DNA of 44,647 bases, taken from NCBI GenBank assembly GCA_001584585.1, contig LSYV01000017.1, positions 549,353-593,999 on the forward strand, in the 5' to 3' direction. Below, one piece after another: positions 24,541 to 35,560 of the stretch. Made by a program: the position numbers and the translations under genes. Below the pieces are notes generated by a model. It was given only the letters and a program-made list of their open reading frames with translations. It made no database searches and had not been told where the DNA came from. The stretch's first letter is position 1. Each line of letters starts with the position of its first letter. The DNA is from Gonium pectorale. Taxonomy: Eukaryota > Chlorophyta > Chlorophyceae > Chlamydomonadales > Volvocaceae.

Positions 24541-25685
24541 GGGACTTCGACTGATTGTTGCCTTGTTGGGCATTCGGTTGCGGCGGGTAGCGCACGCAGA
24601 CACTTCACTCCGTGTCTTGGCTCTTCAACGAACCGGTGGTGAGGACACCCAACAGAAGCCAAATACCGGAACCGAAACGAACCGGGAAAGCAAGTTAGCT
24701 GTGCATGAGCTTGATGAGACATGGATGGCCTCTCCGCTTCGGTGTGAAGCGCTACTAAGGCCTCTTCTCCCTTTCCGGGCAGCTTTATGTAGGACCTCCT
24801 GCCGTACCCTCATTTACCATCCTACCGGCCCCTCGCTTCACAGCCAAGAGGCTTGCTACGCCTGCATTCCCCACCGGCCCCTCGGCGCTCCGCTACCAGG
24901 GAGCGGGGGAGCGCTTTGGTCTGCTTCTGCGTGCCGCCATGTCTACACGCATGCCCCCGACCGCGGGCCACACCGACGGTTCCTCACTCTGTTTACCGGT
25001 AATCGTTCGTCCAAACTTCCAGGTCTGTTGTTCGGCCGGATAGGCGGGCCGGGCGTACGCCTGTCAGCCGCCTGTAACCCCCAATCCATCAATCCAAACC
25101 CTGGCCTCAATTGCAATCCCCACCCCGTGGATACGCACATTTTGGTATCTCCCTGACCGACCCCTACCCCTAATCCTTATCTATTTCACCCCTTCTCGCC
25201 TGCCACAGACTTCGCAGACTGCGCAGACCCAGCCCGCTAAGCAAAGGCGCGTCGTCGTGGAGCCACGCGCCCTGCCACGTGGGTAAAGAGTCTTCTACGA
25301 GAGAACTTTTGAGCACTGGCAGACGAGCATCGCAGGCGGTGAGGCATCAAACGAACCCGACGAACCACGGGCCATCCGTTGATGGCGGCATTGGCGGTCG
25401 CTTTGGCATGGAGCCATTAAGGATTAAGTAGCCCTTTTCAATGCACCGATGTTGAGGAAAACGAACAGAAAGCAAACAATACCGGTAAAAATACGAACCA
25501 GGGCAAGCGGTCAAGACATCCTTGACCATTACTCCTGAAAATGAGTTCTGGCGCGCAATAATTGCAACATACAGCAAAGCTTTGTCTGGCGGAGGCGCTG
25601 GCAAAGAGAACCTGTCTTGTCTTCGGAGCATCCTTCCGTGTCTCCTCGCCATTTCGCGGAAGCCCAGTCGCCATACCGGGCAGCG

Positions 25686-28600
25686 ATGGTCTCCCCATCG
25701 GCCGCACCCACTCTCGCGGGAGCTTGCTTGCAGCTGGCGGTGGCTGCCACATCGGTAAAGCTCCTGCTGGTACCGGGGTATTTCTCGAGCGATTTTGAGG
25801 TCCACCGAAACTGGCTCGCGCTCACGCATGCTCTGCCACTGTCGCAATGGCAAGTGTACACATTGCGACGGGGATGCGGGGCGCGCCTTCCCTTGGGCAT
25901 TGCAAAACCCGTCCCTCCCTTCCCTGCAAACCCCTCGTCCTCCGGCCTTCATTGGTCCACCGTTCCTTACCTATATGCCGCTCTGCAACCCCCCCATTCC
26001 TATCACGTGGCCCCGTGCCTGCCATCATGCTCCACGACATTAAATCGGCATTTCCTCTCCGGGTTGCCTCACCTGGCCCCTCACGCCCTCCTTTACATCG
26101 CCCCCCGCCTCCTCACTTCCGCCCTTGGCAGGTATGTCGACGCGCGCAAGTCGGGGCCGCTGGACTACCCTCCCCTGTTCGCCTGGCTGGAGTGGCTCTT
26201 ATCGCAGGCGGCCAAGGGGGCAGACGCAGCCATGCTGGACCCCTCGAACCGCAACTACGCCAGCCGAGCCACCGTCCTTTTCCAGGTGCGTCGTGCGCCG
26301 AGGGCGCGGCAGTTTGCTTGGCCCTCCAGGGCCGCCGAGGCGCGTGCCTGATGGCGCGAGGCGCGGCAGCCCCGTGCGGGTCCCGTGCACACACACGCTT
26401 GCCCAGCCACACGCGCTGGCGGGTGTGTGTGTAGGTCTCCCGCACCTGCCCTCCACGCCCTGGGTGCTGCGGTCCAAGTCTGCCCATTACTGCCGTGTTC
26501 ATCTTTCCGACTGAGAGCTCGCCTCCCCCCTCTGACGGTGTTGGTTCCTGTGACGGCTATGGCGCAGCGCGGGTCAGTCATCGTGCTGGATGTGCTGCTC
26601 CTGACCGCCGCTTACGCAATTGCAAGGTGCGCAGGGACGCCTGCAGAGAGCAAACCGATACTGTAGCCTGAGCCGGGGGCCATCGGGCAGGTCCAGCTGT
26701 CAGGCCCGGAGGCCACCCCGGCGGCCTCGGGCCCCAGGACCCGGGCCCTTGCGCCCCCCCCCTCTACCTGCGGCGCCAATCACGCCTGGCAGCCGCGGCA
26801 GTGGTGGCAGAGAAGGCAGGGGTCGCAGGGCCGGCGTGCGCGCTGGGAGTCCTGGGGCAGGTCCACGGCTGCGGGTGGGACCTCCGAGGATGTGGGCCTG
26901 GGCCAACGGAGGCCCCGCCCGCTCCGCCCGGGCCCAGCACCCGGATGATGATAGAACCCGGGCCCATGTGCGTTTGGGGCCGCGCTTCACGGGCGCGTGA
27001 CAAGGAGGGCTCCTACCCCTGGCGTGGGTGGATGGGCGCGCGTGGCCACATGTGGGTGCTCGTGGGCGCTGCGTGGCTCCGGTCGGCAGCGTGGGGAATG
27101 ACCGCAGACGGCGAGTACCAGCCTGGCTGGCTGGCCCGCAGCGCATGGGCGCTGCTGCGGTGCGTTGGGTTTCGAAACGCACACGTCCTCTGCCTCCCGA
27201 GGCCGCCCGTGCGCTGTGTCGGACACGTAAGCGGCGTGCGGTTGCTCAGTCGCTCAGTGTGCGAGGGAGCTGCGAGGGAGCTTGCGTCTGCCTTCAGGCG
27301 TGGGGCGTGCATGGGGGGGGGCGTCCGGTTGCGAGTGTTGCGGCCGCGTGATTCGCGCGTGCGGACACGGCGGCGGCGCTCGATCGGTCCCGACTCGAGT
27401 CCTGATGCCCGACCCCCACCCATGCACCCACCGCGCGTGTGCCTGATCTCCCGGGCCGCGGCCCCCCTGCTGCGACATGCGCCCCCAAACATCTCAGGGA
27501 CGTGGCGCGCGAGCAGGCGGAGGATTCCCCCCGGGGAAGTGGAGCACCCTCATTCGAGTCCGATGAGGCGGGAGAGTGGGTGCCGCCCGGCGGGCCTAGC
27601 GCTGGTACCGCTGGCCAGGCCAGCAGCAACGACAACAGGTGCGGCGCTAGGCCGCCGCGGAGGGCATCGCCGCCTCCTGCTCAGCTCTATAGCGTTCTTG
27701 GCGGCAACGGCTGCGGGCCCAAGGCTGAGGCAGAGGCTGAGGCTGGGGCACCCGCCGGGTCAGCTCCAGGACTGCTGCGCTCGCGGCCGCAAGTCTTGGC
27801 CTGCGAGACGCGCTCCGTGTCAATTGACGGTTGGCGGTTCGATTCCGCTGTGCTGCTGTATTTTCTGCTGTCCTGCTGCGCGGGCCTGCTGCTGGTGGAC
27901 CACATCCACTTCCAGTACAACGGCGTCCTCATGGGTGGGTGGGCTGGTACTGGTGGGCTGCACCGGGCCTGGGACCTTGCACCCGTGCCCCGGGTCCCTT
28001 GCTCCTCCGCCGCACTCGGCACGAATGACTTCCCAGCCCGCTGCCGCACCCTCCTCCCACAGCAGCTCCCCAAGCTGCCCGACCGCCACCGCCAATGCGA
28101 CGTCGTTTCGTGCGTTGACATGCCCCCCCCCTCCCCCCACACACCCACACACACATATTCGCACGACGTAACACACACATATTCGCACGACGTAACACAC
28201 ACATATTCGCACGACGTAACACACACATATTCGCACGACGTAACACACACATATTCGCACGACGTAACACACACATATTCGCACGACGTAACACACACAC
28301 AGGAGTGCTTCTGTGGTCGCTGCATGCCGCCCGCACCGGGCGCCACCTGCTGTCGGGGCTCCTCTTCGCGGCGCTGCTCAACCTGAAGCACCTCTTCCTC
28401 TTCGCCGCGCCCGCCTACTTTGTGTACCTGCTGAGGCACCACGTCCTGGACTGCTCCTGCGGCTGCCGCCCCCGCAGCCGCCGCAGCGGCGGCAGCGGCG
28501 GCCGCCCTGCCCAGCGGCACCGACCGGGCGGCGGAAGCTCCCCGCCGTCATCATCACCGCCAAGGGAGGGCGGCGCTGCCTCGGCCGCTCAGCCGGGGGC

Positions 28601-31600
28601 GGCGTGCAGGCTGGCATTGCTCGCAGGCGGCGTCGCGGCGGTGTTCGCGGCGTCGCTGGGGCCCTTCATCGCCATGGGCCAGCTGCGGCAGGTGAGGCAG
28701 CCGGCGCGGCGGCGGCGACGGCTTGCGCCGCACGTGCCCTCCCGTGCGGGGGTGTGGCGGGTCGTGGGTCGTGGGTCGGGTCGCACAGCCCCAGTCCCAT
28801 TGTACACCATGCGACGGCGCTGTGCCCGCCCATCCAATGCAAAACCAAGCCGCCTGTGGCCAAGGAGCTGTGTCGCGGGTGGTGGCCACTGTGGTGCGTC
28901 GTGGCAGCCCCGGGGCGCTCGGCGGTGCCGTCCGTCTATTCAACTTTGCTGTGAGGGCTGGAAGTGCAAGCGGCGCGCTCGAGACATTGCGGAGCCGAGC
29001 GTACGAGTGCGCCGTGCTGTGCCGGGCCCTGCCGTGCCGGACCCTGCCTGGCCGGTCCGGGCCGGGCTGTGCTGTGTTGTCCGCCGCGTCCGCAGCTGAG
29101 TGATAACGAGCCCCGAGCACACGCACATGGCGGCGCGGGAATCATGCTCCGCCCCCGTGCACAACCCCTTCCCCTACACACCTGCGCTGACCGGTCCCCA
29201 CCCCTCCAGACACACAAAAAGAAAACACTTGCAACACGAACACACACACACGGACAGCCCCACCCTAGGTTGCCCTTGCTCATGATCATTTCTAGACATG
29301 ATCTGAACACGCTGCAGCAGTATTTGTAACACCCCGCCCCACGGGCGCCCGTGCGCCCCAGGTGCTGCTTCGGCTGTTTCCGTTCGAGCGCGGCCTGCTG
29401 CACACCATATGGGCGGCCAACGCCTGGGCGCCGTACGCCCTGGCCGACAAGATGCTGAGTCAGGCGCTGCCGTACGCGGTGGCGGCGCTCAGACCCGCGG
29501 GTCACGACCGCGAGCAGGCGCTGATGGCGCTACGGCGGCGCGCCGCCAAGGCGGCGTTCCCAGGTGGGCAGCTGTCTGGGTGTCTCCTTGTGAGGAGGTT
29601 GTGAGGAGGTTGTAAGGAGGTCGGGCGCTTGAGGGGCCGTCCTGTTGTCAGGGACCTGGAGGGAGCTAGCACCGTACTCCACGCTGGCTGCGGCAGCGCC
29701 TCGTTTCGGCATGGCTGTGTGGCGGCTGCGAGGGGGCGCAGACGGGAGGTGCGCCGCAACAGCGGGTGCGCACGCCATTGGGGCATCATCGGTCCACACG
29801 CGTCCGTGGATCCCAAATCACGTGTCGTCAGTGGATTGCCTAATTGGAGCAGAAAACGCATGGGGCTTAGTTTCGGGCGTGTGGCACCGCCGCAGGTATG
29901 CAGGCACCCGCGTGCCGCAAGCCCCCTCGAGGCGCTTCCCGTTGATCGCACGCGGCTGGGGTCGGTCCCGCCCCATGCTCGGCGGCCGCGCGCCGCAGCC
30001 CCCTTCCCGGCCACCCCCCTTCCCGGCCACCCCCCTTCCCGGCCGCCCCTTCCCGGCCACCCGCCCCGCCGCACCCACTGTTCTCATCGGACTTCTTAAG
30101 ACTCATTTACCGCCTCCACCGCCCCCTCCCCCCCGGACGCTGTCCCTAGTCAACAACGCCATGCCCTCGGACTGTTTGCTCCCCCTTCCCCCCCCCCGCG
30201 CCCCGCAGACGGATTTAACTGCCAAACGCGCTTTGCGTTCCTGCCCCAGGTCTGTATGTGTGCGTGTGCGTGTGTGTCGAGATGCTTGGAAGGCATTCCC
30301 CGTTGGTGGGTTTCGGGGCTGACCTCACACATACACACCAGCACCACACCACCACACCACCACACCAGCACTGCCTCGGGAGCTGGGTCCTACACCGACG
30401 CCATCACTTTCGCGCTTACGCTCGTCGTATGCGTTTTCCTTTTCAACACACCAGCACCACAGGGCCTGGTCCCGTGCGGCAAGGACTGGGCTCAGGTGTG
30501 CAGCCTCGCGGCGTTGAGGTGGTCTTGCGTTGGGGGGTGGGTAGGGCCCACACCACACCACACCAGCTGAAAGGTACCGGGCTGAAACCTCTTAAGCGCC
30601 CCAGCTGCATCCTCCCCTCCCCCACCCAACACACCACAGGTCAGCGGCGCCGCTGCCGCGCTGGCGGTCCTGGCCGCACAGGCGCCGTGCCTGCTGGCGC
30701 TGTGGGTCGGCGACGGGCGGCCGCAGTACATCCGCCGTACCTTCGCCCGCTCGCTGTCGTACAGTCTCCTATGCGGCTTCGTGTTTGGGTTCCACGTGCA
30801 CGAGAAGTGGATCCTCATGGTGGGTGACGCGTCCGTGAAGGCCGTTGGCCGTTGGCAGTTGCAAGTGACGATTCAGGTTTTGGGGCGATTAAGCCGGAAG
30901 GGCGATGGGGCGACTACCCGTACCCGTACCCGTACCCGGCGGGGGGGGGGCGGGCACAGGCCCGGGCGTGGGTTAGGGACCTCCGCAGCGGTACACACAC
31001 ACGGTCCTTCACACGGGGTTCACGGGCTGCCGGCTAGGATGCCTTTGCTAGCTACCTTTGGGACCTGTCTTCTGCCTCCATAACACACACGTAACGCAGG
31101 GTTCCCCGCCCATTGCCATGTCCGCAGTCCGTTTGGCACCTTGCTCTCCCGGCACGCGCGCGGCCGCTTCGCCGTGTCCGCCCACCGGCTGCCTCTTCCC
31201 GTGTGGTGTGGTGTGGTGTGGTGTGGTGTGGTGTGGTGTGGTGTGGTGTGGTGTGGTGTGGTGTGGTGTGGTGTGGTGTGGTGTGGTGTGGTGTGGTGTG
31301 GTGTGGTGTGGTGTGGTGTCGCCCGTGCGCCGATGCGCCCTCACTTCCCCATCACAGGGAGATTCAGAGGGAGACAGTGAGGGGGGGACGAAGAGGGCCG
31401 CAGGCGGGGCAACAGTTCTGTGCGCGCTGTCGCGCCACGGCCGACCACCCAGCTCCTGCCACCAGACCAGCGCACACCGCGTCCAGGTGCACCGCGCCCC
31501 TGACCCCGTCTCGCCGCCGCGCCATCCCCGCCACGGAACGGAACGGCATGCGTGTCAGGTCCTCTACTGATGGCGCTTCCCGCTTCCCTCCCCATTCCCG

Positions 31601-32349
31601 CTCCTCCCCCTCCCGCCCCGCCCCGCATTCAGGCGCTGCTGCCGCTGGCCGTGGACGCGGTGTCCGACCGACCCGCGGGTCGGCGCTTCCTGCTGCTCTC
31701 CACGGCCGGCCACTATGCGTTCATGCCGCTCATCTGGCCGCAGGAGATGTACGGCGTCAAGACGCTGCTGCTTTTGTCATACTTTGTCGTATGCGCCGTC
31801 GCGCTGGCGGCGCTGCACGGAGGAGCAGGAGGTGACGGAGGAGGCGATGGCGGCGTGGGAGAGAGGACCGATGCTGTTGCGCCTGGCCGCCTAAGAAATA
31901 GCGCCGCTAGTACGGCATATTGTGATGGTGTACGGCGCTCAGCGGATGGCACTCCTTGGCATGGTTGCGACGCGCAAAGTGACCGGGTGTTGCGGCCGAA
32001 TCGGGCGGGGCAGCTGAAGGCGCCCGAGTTCTTAGGCCTCCTGGACACCTGCTACCTCACCGGCTTTGTCGTGTTCGAGCTGTACGGCAGCTTCGTACAT
32101 CCGTACGCCTTTCCGGTCATGGCGGCGCGCTCGCCGCTGCTGATGCAGACCGCGACTTCGGTGTACTGCGCCGCGGGGGTGCTGGCGGTGTGGGCCGAGA
32201 TGGCGGTAGAGAGCGCGCGGGAGGCGGCGGCGGCACTGGCGGCTGCGCAGCTGCGGCGGCGCGCCTGCGGCCCGGCTGGGTCGTGGCGAGTAGATGGGGT
32301 GGCGCAGCAGGTCCATCTTGGGGTGCCTGAGCTGCGGATTGAGGGCTAG
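25686..32349 (+). CDS. ALG8: Dolichyl-P-Glc:Glc1Man9GlcNAc2-PP-dolichol alpha-1,3-glucosyltransferase ALG8
   Basis: ALG8 adds the second glucose to the lipid-linked oligosaccharide in the ER lumen, before N-glycan transfer. Nine exons: 25686-25849, 26132-26285, 26568-26626, 27498-27934, 28303-28691, 29362-29563, 30209-30249, 30640-30819 and 31633-32349; all phases agree and give about 780 residues. Family signatures: [20 protein letters not shown] (about 36-55) in the first luminal loop, [105 protein letters not shown] and SVYCAAG. The Asp in DFEVHR is the conserved acidic residue of the family's first loop. The protein is longer than the usual 520-560 residues because of low-complexity inserts in exons 4, 5 and 9. 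Intron 1 uses a GC donor (GCAAGT). The start at 25686 fits family length; an in-frame ATG at 25617 would add 23 residues. Confidence 0.95.
25850..26131 (+). other. GC-AG intron 1 of ALG8
   Basis: Exon 1 ends CAATG, the intron begins GCAAGT and ends GGCAG, and exon 2 starts GTATGTCGAC. Joining them restores SQW-YVD, the conserved ALG8 motif, in phase. The nearest GT (25854) would put exon 2 in the wrong frame. GCAAGT is the known minor-class U2 GC donor. Confidence 0.85.
28150..28298 (+). repeat. 24-bp satellite, six copies, in ALG8 intron 4
   Basis: CATATTCGCACGACGTAACA repeats with an exact 24-bp period (TTC at 28158, 28182, 28206, 28230, 28254 and 28278). The array ends a few bases before the acceptor at 28302. 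Because 24 is a multiple of 3 and the unit has no stop in several frames, it creates long false open frames ([16 protein letters not shown]). Confidence 0.95.
30001..30062. repeat. TTCCCGGCCACCCCC repeats in ALG8 intron 6
   Basis: About four copies of a 15-16-bp unit, C-rich, lie within the intron between exons 6 and 7. Confidence 0.8.
30389..30450 (-). repeat. Dispersed intronic element (ALG8 intron 7)
   Basis: On the minus strand it reads TGTTGAAAAGGAAAACGCAT, ACGACGAG, then a GCG/AAAGTGATGG tail. The copy in the SGNH-gene intron (42586-42654) shares both this block and the CCTACA(A/C)CGAC...CATCACTT flank. Confidence 0.7.
31201..31319. repeat. (GTGTG)n pentanucleotide microsatellite in ALG8 intron 8
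   Basis: About 24 nearly perfect copies of a 5-bp unit (GTGTG, equivalently TGTGG) lie between exons 8 and 9. Read as protein they give the artefactual WCGVV repeat. A short CCGTA repeat (CCCGTACCCGTACCCG) lies in the same intron near 30917-30938. Confidence 0.95.
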
Positions 32350-33179
32350 GGGTCGGGACTTTCGAGCCACAGCCTGGGGCGGCCAAGATTCGGGAAATGC
32401 GGAAAATGCGGATAATGCATGCAGGACAGTTGCTGTTCCAAGTGGAAGTGACCCCGCCGTATGCGCAGATCGTGCGCGTGCTCCACTGCTGATACCGATA
32501 CCGGTACCTCCTGGGACGCTGGGAGGATGGCGCAGTAGCGGGCTCGCCGGGCAACGTACGGCGGCCAACGGTGTACCGTGTTTCGGTCAACGGCGTGCCG
32601 TACGTACGTGTCCGTATGAGGCGTCGCGGCCGCCAGGGTGCGCCAGGGCCAGGCGGGTTGTACGTCCGTGCGCCCGCGAGGCTCACGCGTCTCGTCGGTG
32701 CCGCGATGTTCTGAGTTCGGAAGGCGACTAGGCAAAAGCGCAACGAACGAGAACTAGTTGTTTTATGTGTCCTTCGCTCCACCCGCGGGTGGCGTGCTTC
32801 GAAACACACTGGCGCGCGTTCATGCTTTGCTTTCTGTGGAAAGGTTCTGTGGAAAGGTTACAGGCGGAGAGGCGAGAAAGAGATTCTGTTCGGAACGCGG
32901 GGCAGGGGGCAGGGCGGTGCCCCTCTCCACGACTGGGTCCCCGAACTACGGCGATGCATCTTGCTTCATAAGCCCATGCGTGCTGATCCGGACGCAGTCG
33001 TGCGCGGTGGCGGGGATGGGGCCGCGCTCCGCTCCTCGTTTTTATCTGGTGTCAGAGGGGGTTCGGCGGCACCAAGCGGCGCACAGCCGCGGGGGCTGAG
33101 CATGGTGCAGGCAGCCACAGGCAATGTCTGTCGGCCGCGGACGGGCCTCCGGGCAGCTATGGGTCGGGGTCACGCTGCA

Positions 33180-33262
33180 GTCATGTACTGGAAACGTCGC
33201 GCCTTCTGGTGTGTATAGCCGTAGAGGCGGGCTCCCTCCTTCTCTGCAGATTTCTCATCATC
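33180..33262 (+). repeat. Partial dispersed element copy
   Basis: TACTGGAAACGTCGCGCCTT, GGTGTGTATAGCCGTAGAGG and CTTCTCTGCAGATTTCTCAT match parts of the 24316-24540 element and the 4700-4760 repeat in the same order. Confidence 0.6.
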
Positions 33263-34774
33263 CGCATCATCCGGGTAGGCGAGGGGGGGGGCACATTGCA
33301 GTCAACAACACGAGCTGAAACGCGCGTCGCGCAGACTGCCGTGACGTCGCACAGCGCAGGCGGCGCCGTGCGTCTCGACACGGTAACAGTAATCACAGAA
33401 TGAATGGGAGGCGCGCCGTCAGGTGCCGTGCGTATAAGTGTACGTATGAATGAATGACGCCTCAAGTCCGATCGCTGCCAGCCCATACCAGTGGATCGTG
33501 GGCTTCCCTCCTTCATTTATACGCACCAATCAGTGAAACCAACAGGGCCCGTCAGCCGGGCCGCGCCCCTCGACGGCAGTCGCGAGGCGCGTCTTTCAAA
33601 CACCGGTAAGGGACGGGCGGGAGGGCGAGAGAGGCAGCTACCCACCGGCCCACCCGAGGGCCACCCACGGCACCACAGCACCACAGTACCAACGAGGCAC
33701 CGACGGTGCACCGCACCGTGTCCCCCCCCCGCCGTGGGGTGCGCCCAGCTCCCAAGTCCCAAACTTGCCATCGTTAGGAACCCAACCTTGCCATCATACG
33801 GTAAATCACACATTCGGGGGGGGGGCGGGCAGCGGGAGGAGCCTGCGGGGCTCCCCTCCCGCCGGCGCTCATCTGCGTGAAAACGCACGAGTCGGTCCAG
33901 GAACTTGACAGATCTTACTGTACACACATAAGCATGCAAACCCGATGTTAATATCCGTCTATGCCCGATCTCTCTAACGGCTCCGTCCGTTTCAATTCAA
34001 GAACAAACTATGGAGTCCCACCATCGACCCACAACCCACTGCCGTGACCCGTACGGGCGTACGGCAGCATCCACACATCCATCCGAGTTCATTCCTACGA
34101 GTGAGAGGCTTCTGTTATTACGGGCAGGCAAGCGCCGTGCCGATGCAGCCCCCGGTAGACATACAGCTCAAGAGGAAATGACAAGTACGGCCGGTGCAGT
34201 ACGGCGTACGGCATATGGTTCATCGATGACAAATACGGACGCGACAGCCCCACGCGGCGCTCGCCAGGCTACTATCAAAAGCCGTACGCATACGAGGCGC
34301 ATCCTGCGCCGTATGCGAGCTTATGCCTGCCCGCCCGGTAAGCTGGGCGGTAGGGTCAGGCGCATCGCAAGGCGCTTATTGCCAGGCCTGCCTACCAGGG
34401 CGCGGTTGCCTCATTATCACTGTTGCACGGAATGGGCCGTACAACGTAACGCAATGGACTATGGCCTGCATCGAGCCGCAGCCCGCAGCCCACACAGGTA
34501 TCACGCAGCTGGTTGCCAACAATCGGCGAACGGCAGTACGATGCGGGCGCACACGCACTCGCACGCCGAATGAATGGCGACTCGGTCTCAAGAGTAAGGT
34601 CGGGACGGATGGGCGGGCGCCCGAGGAAGCGGCGACAGCTGCCCAGGTCAGGGGATGGCCGTTGCGGGCGCCCGCCATACCACGTCCCGTCCCGTGAGGA
34701 CTATGCCCACCTCAGCCGACTGCGAGCAGCAGCCAACATACCCGTTGCCACCTCTTTCCCCCCTGATTCGCACA

Positions 34775-34905
34775 GGGCACCACCAGAACAGGGAAGGCAG
34801 CCTCTACGGACATACACACCCGGGGATGCGATGTTTCCCAGCAGGGCGCCGGGCGCAGGGCATGGCGGGCGAGGGGGACGAGCAGGCGGGCCCTCCCGCT
34901 GGGTG
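34775..34905 (-). repeat. Dispersed element, minus-strand copy
   Basis: The reverse complement aligns with 24316-24540: GGGCCCGCCTGCTCGT, CTCGCCCGCCATGCCCTG, GGGAAACATCGCA and GTATGTCCGTAGAGGCTGCC. It lacks the TTGAAAAGGAAAACGCAT block that the 24.4-kb copy has between two GTGTG/GTGCG words. Confidence 0.7.
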
Positions 34906-35560
34906 TCTCCCGCTGCCCGAGCCGCCACAGCGCAGCGCAACATAAGAATGCGATCCGAGACCCGTACGTCCAGATCGTCGGCATGTAACTGAACAGACCG
35001 TTGACAGTTAGACAATCGTCAACTGCCAAGTACGAGCGTCCCGTTTGATTGTCTTACTCGACCTGTCTAGCGCAGGTGCCTGGATCGGGTGGCGCCCGGC
35101 GTGCGGTCCTTGCGGCTTGCAGTTACCGTACCAAGCGGGCTGCGCGAGGGGTGCTGCCGACTCACACACCCGCCGCAGGCAGGGAAGCAGCCAGCAGCGG
35201 GCAGCAACAGCCGCCCTCCTTATTTCGGGCGGGTGCCTTCCGGTCAAGTAAGGGAAACCCAAACGCCAGTGAACACTCAACCAAACCAGGACTTTGGCGT
35301 CAGTCCTGCCCAGGGGAGAAACCCCTCCCCTGCCTAAAACCCTGCGCACGGGAAACGTTTTATTGATTGACCAGCTTCCACCTGATCGCGGTGGCGGTGG
35401 TCCCATCGTCGCTCCGGCCGTGTCCGCCCCCGAGGTCTCGATCGGCAGAGGCCATGCCATCCGCCCCAGCGAAGGGAACGGCGGCAGCAACAGCGGCGGC
35501 GGCAGCAACAGCGGCGGCGACGGCGGCATTCGGCGGTGGCCCTCACCCTCGGACTACCCC

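Larger units (their letters stand above)
20740..25685. other. Repeat-rich spacer between receptor kinase and ALG8
   Basis: No gene is supportable. Contents in order: the 3' UTR of the kinase gene (no nearby TGTAA seen; the first plus-strand one is at about 22409), a 38-bp tandem array at 21687-21838, a GAAAAAAAGAGAAATCTGCAG repeat copy near 22535-22558, a 469-bp segment repeated perfectly on both sides of a 20-N gap, and a dispersed element at 24316-24540 with related sequence to about 24720. A stretch at 25450-25630 resembles the 24625-24720 region. Short open frames in the duplicated blocks are present twice only because the DNA is. Confidence 0.6.
32350..35560. other. Convergent spacer between ALG8 and the proline-rich membrane protein gene
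   Basis: The two flanking genes end toward each other here, so both 3' UTRs must lie in it. I saw no convincing TGTAA close to either stop. Repeat copies occur at 33180-33262 and, inverted, at 34775-34905. GTAC-containing words such as CCGTACGG and GCCGTACG are unusually dense around 32540-32670 and 34045-34320. No open frame has recognisable features. Confidence 0.55.

Noticed and set aside
28150..28298. CRISPR-like array
   Set aside because: The repeats are head-to-tail without spacers and lie in a eukaryotic intron.
27439..28386. A 315-codon open frame covering ALG8 exon 4 and reading through the intron
   Set aside because: It reads through the 24-bp satellite (HTYSHDVT repeats) and then enters exon 5 in a wrong frame. 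The family motif [10 protein letters not shown] requires splicing at 27934/28303.
31058..31835. Open frames with WCGVV repeats
   Set aside because: Produced by the (GTGTG)n microsatellite in ALG8 intron 8.
32540..34320. Dense GTAC words as copper-response elements
   Set aside because: GTAC is the core of the Chlamydomonas copper-response element, but here it occurs everywhere as CCGTACGG-type words, also inside genes and introns, so there is no specific signal.
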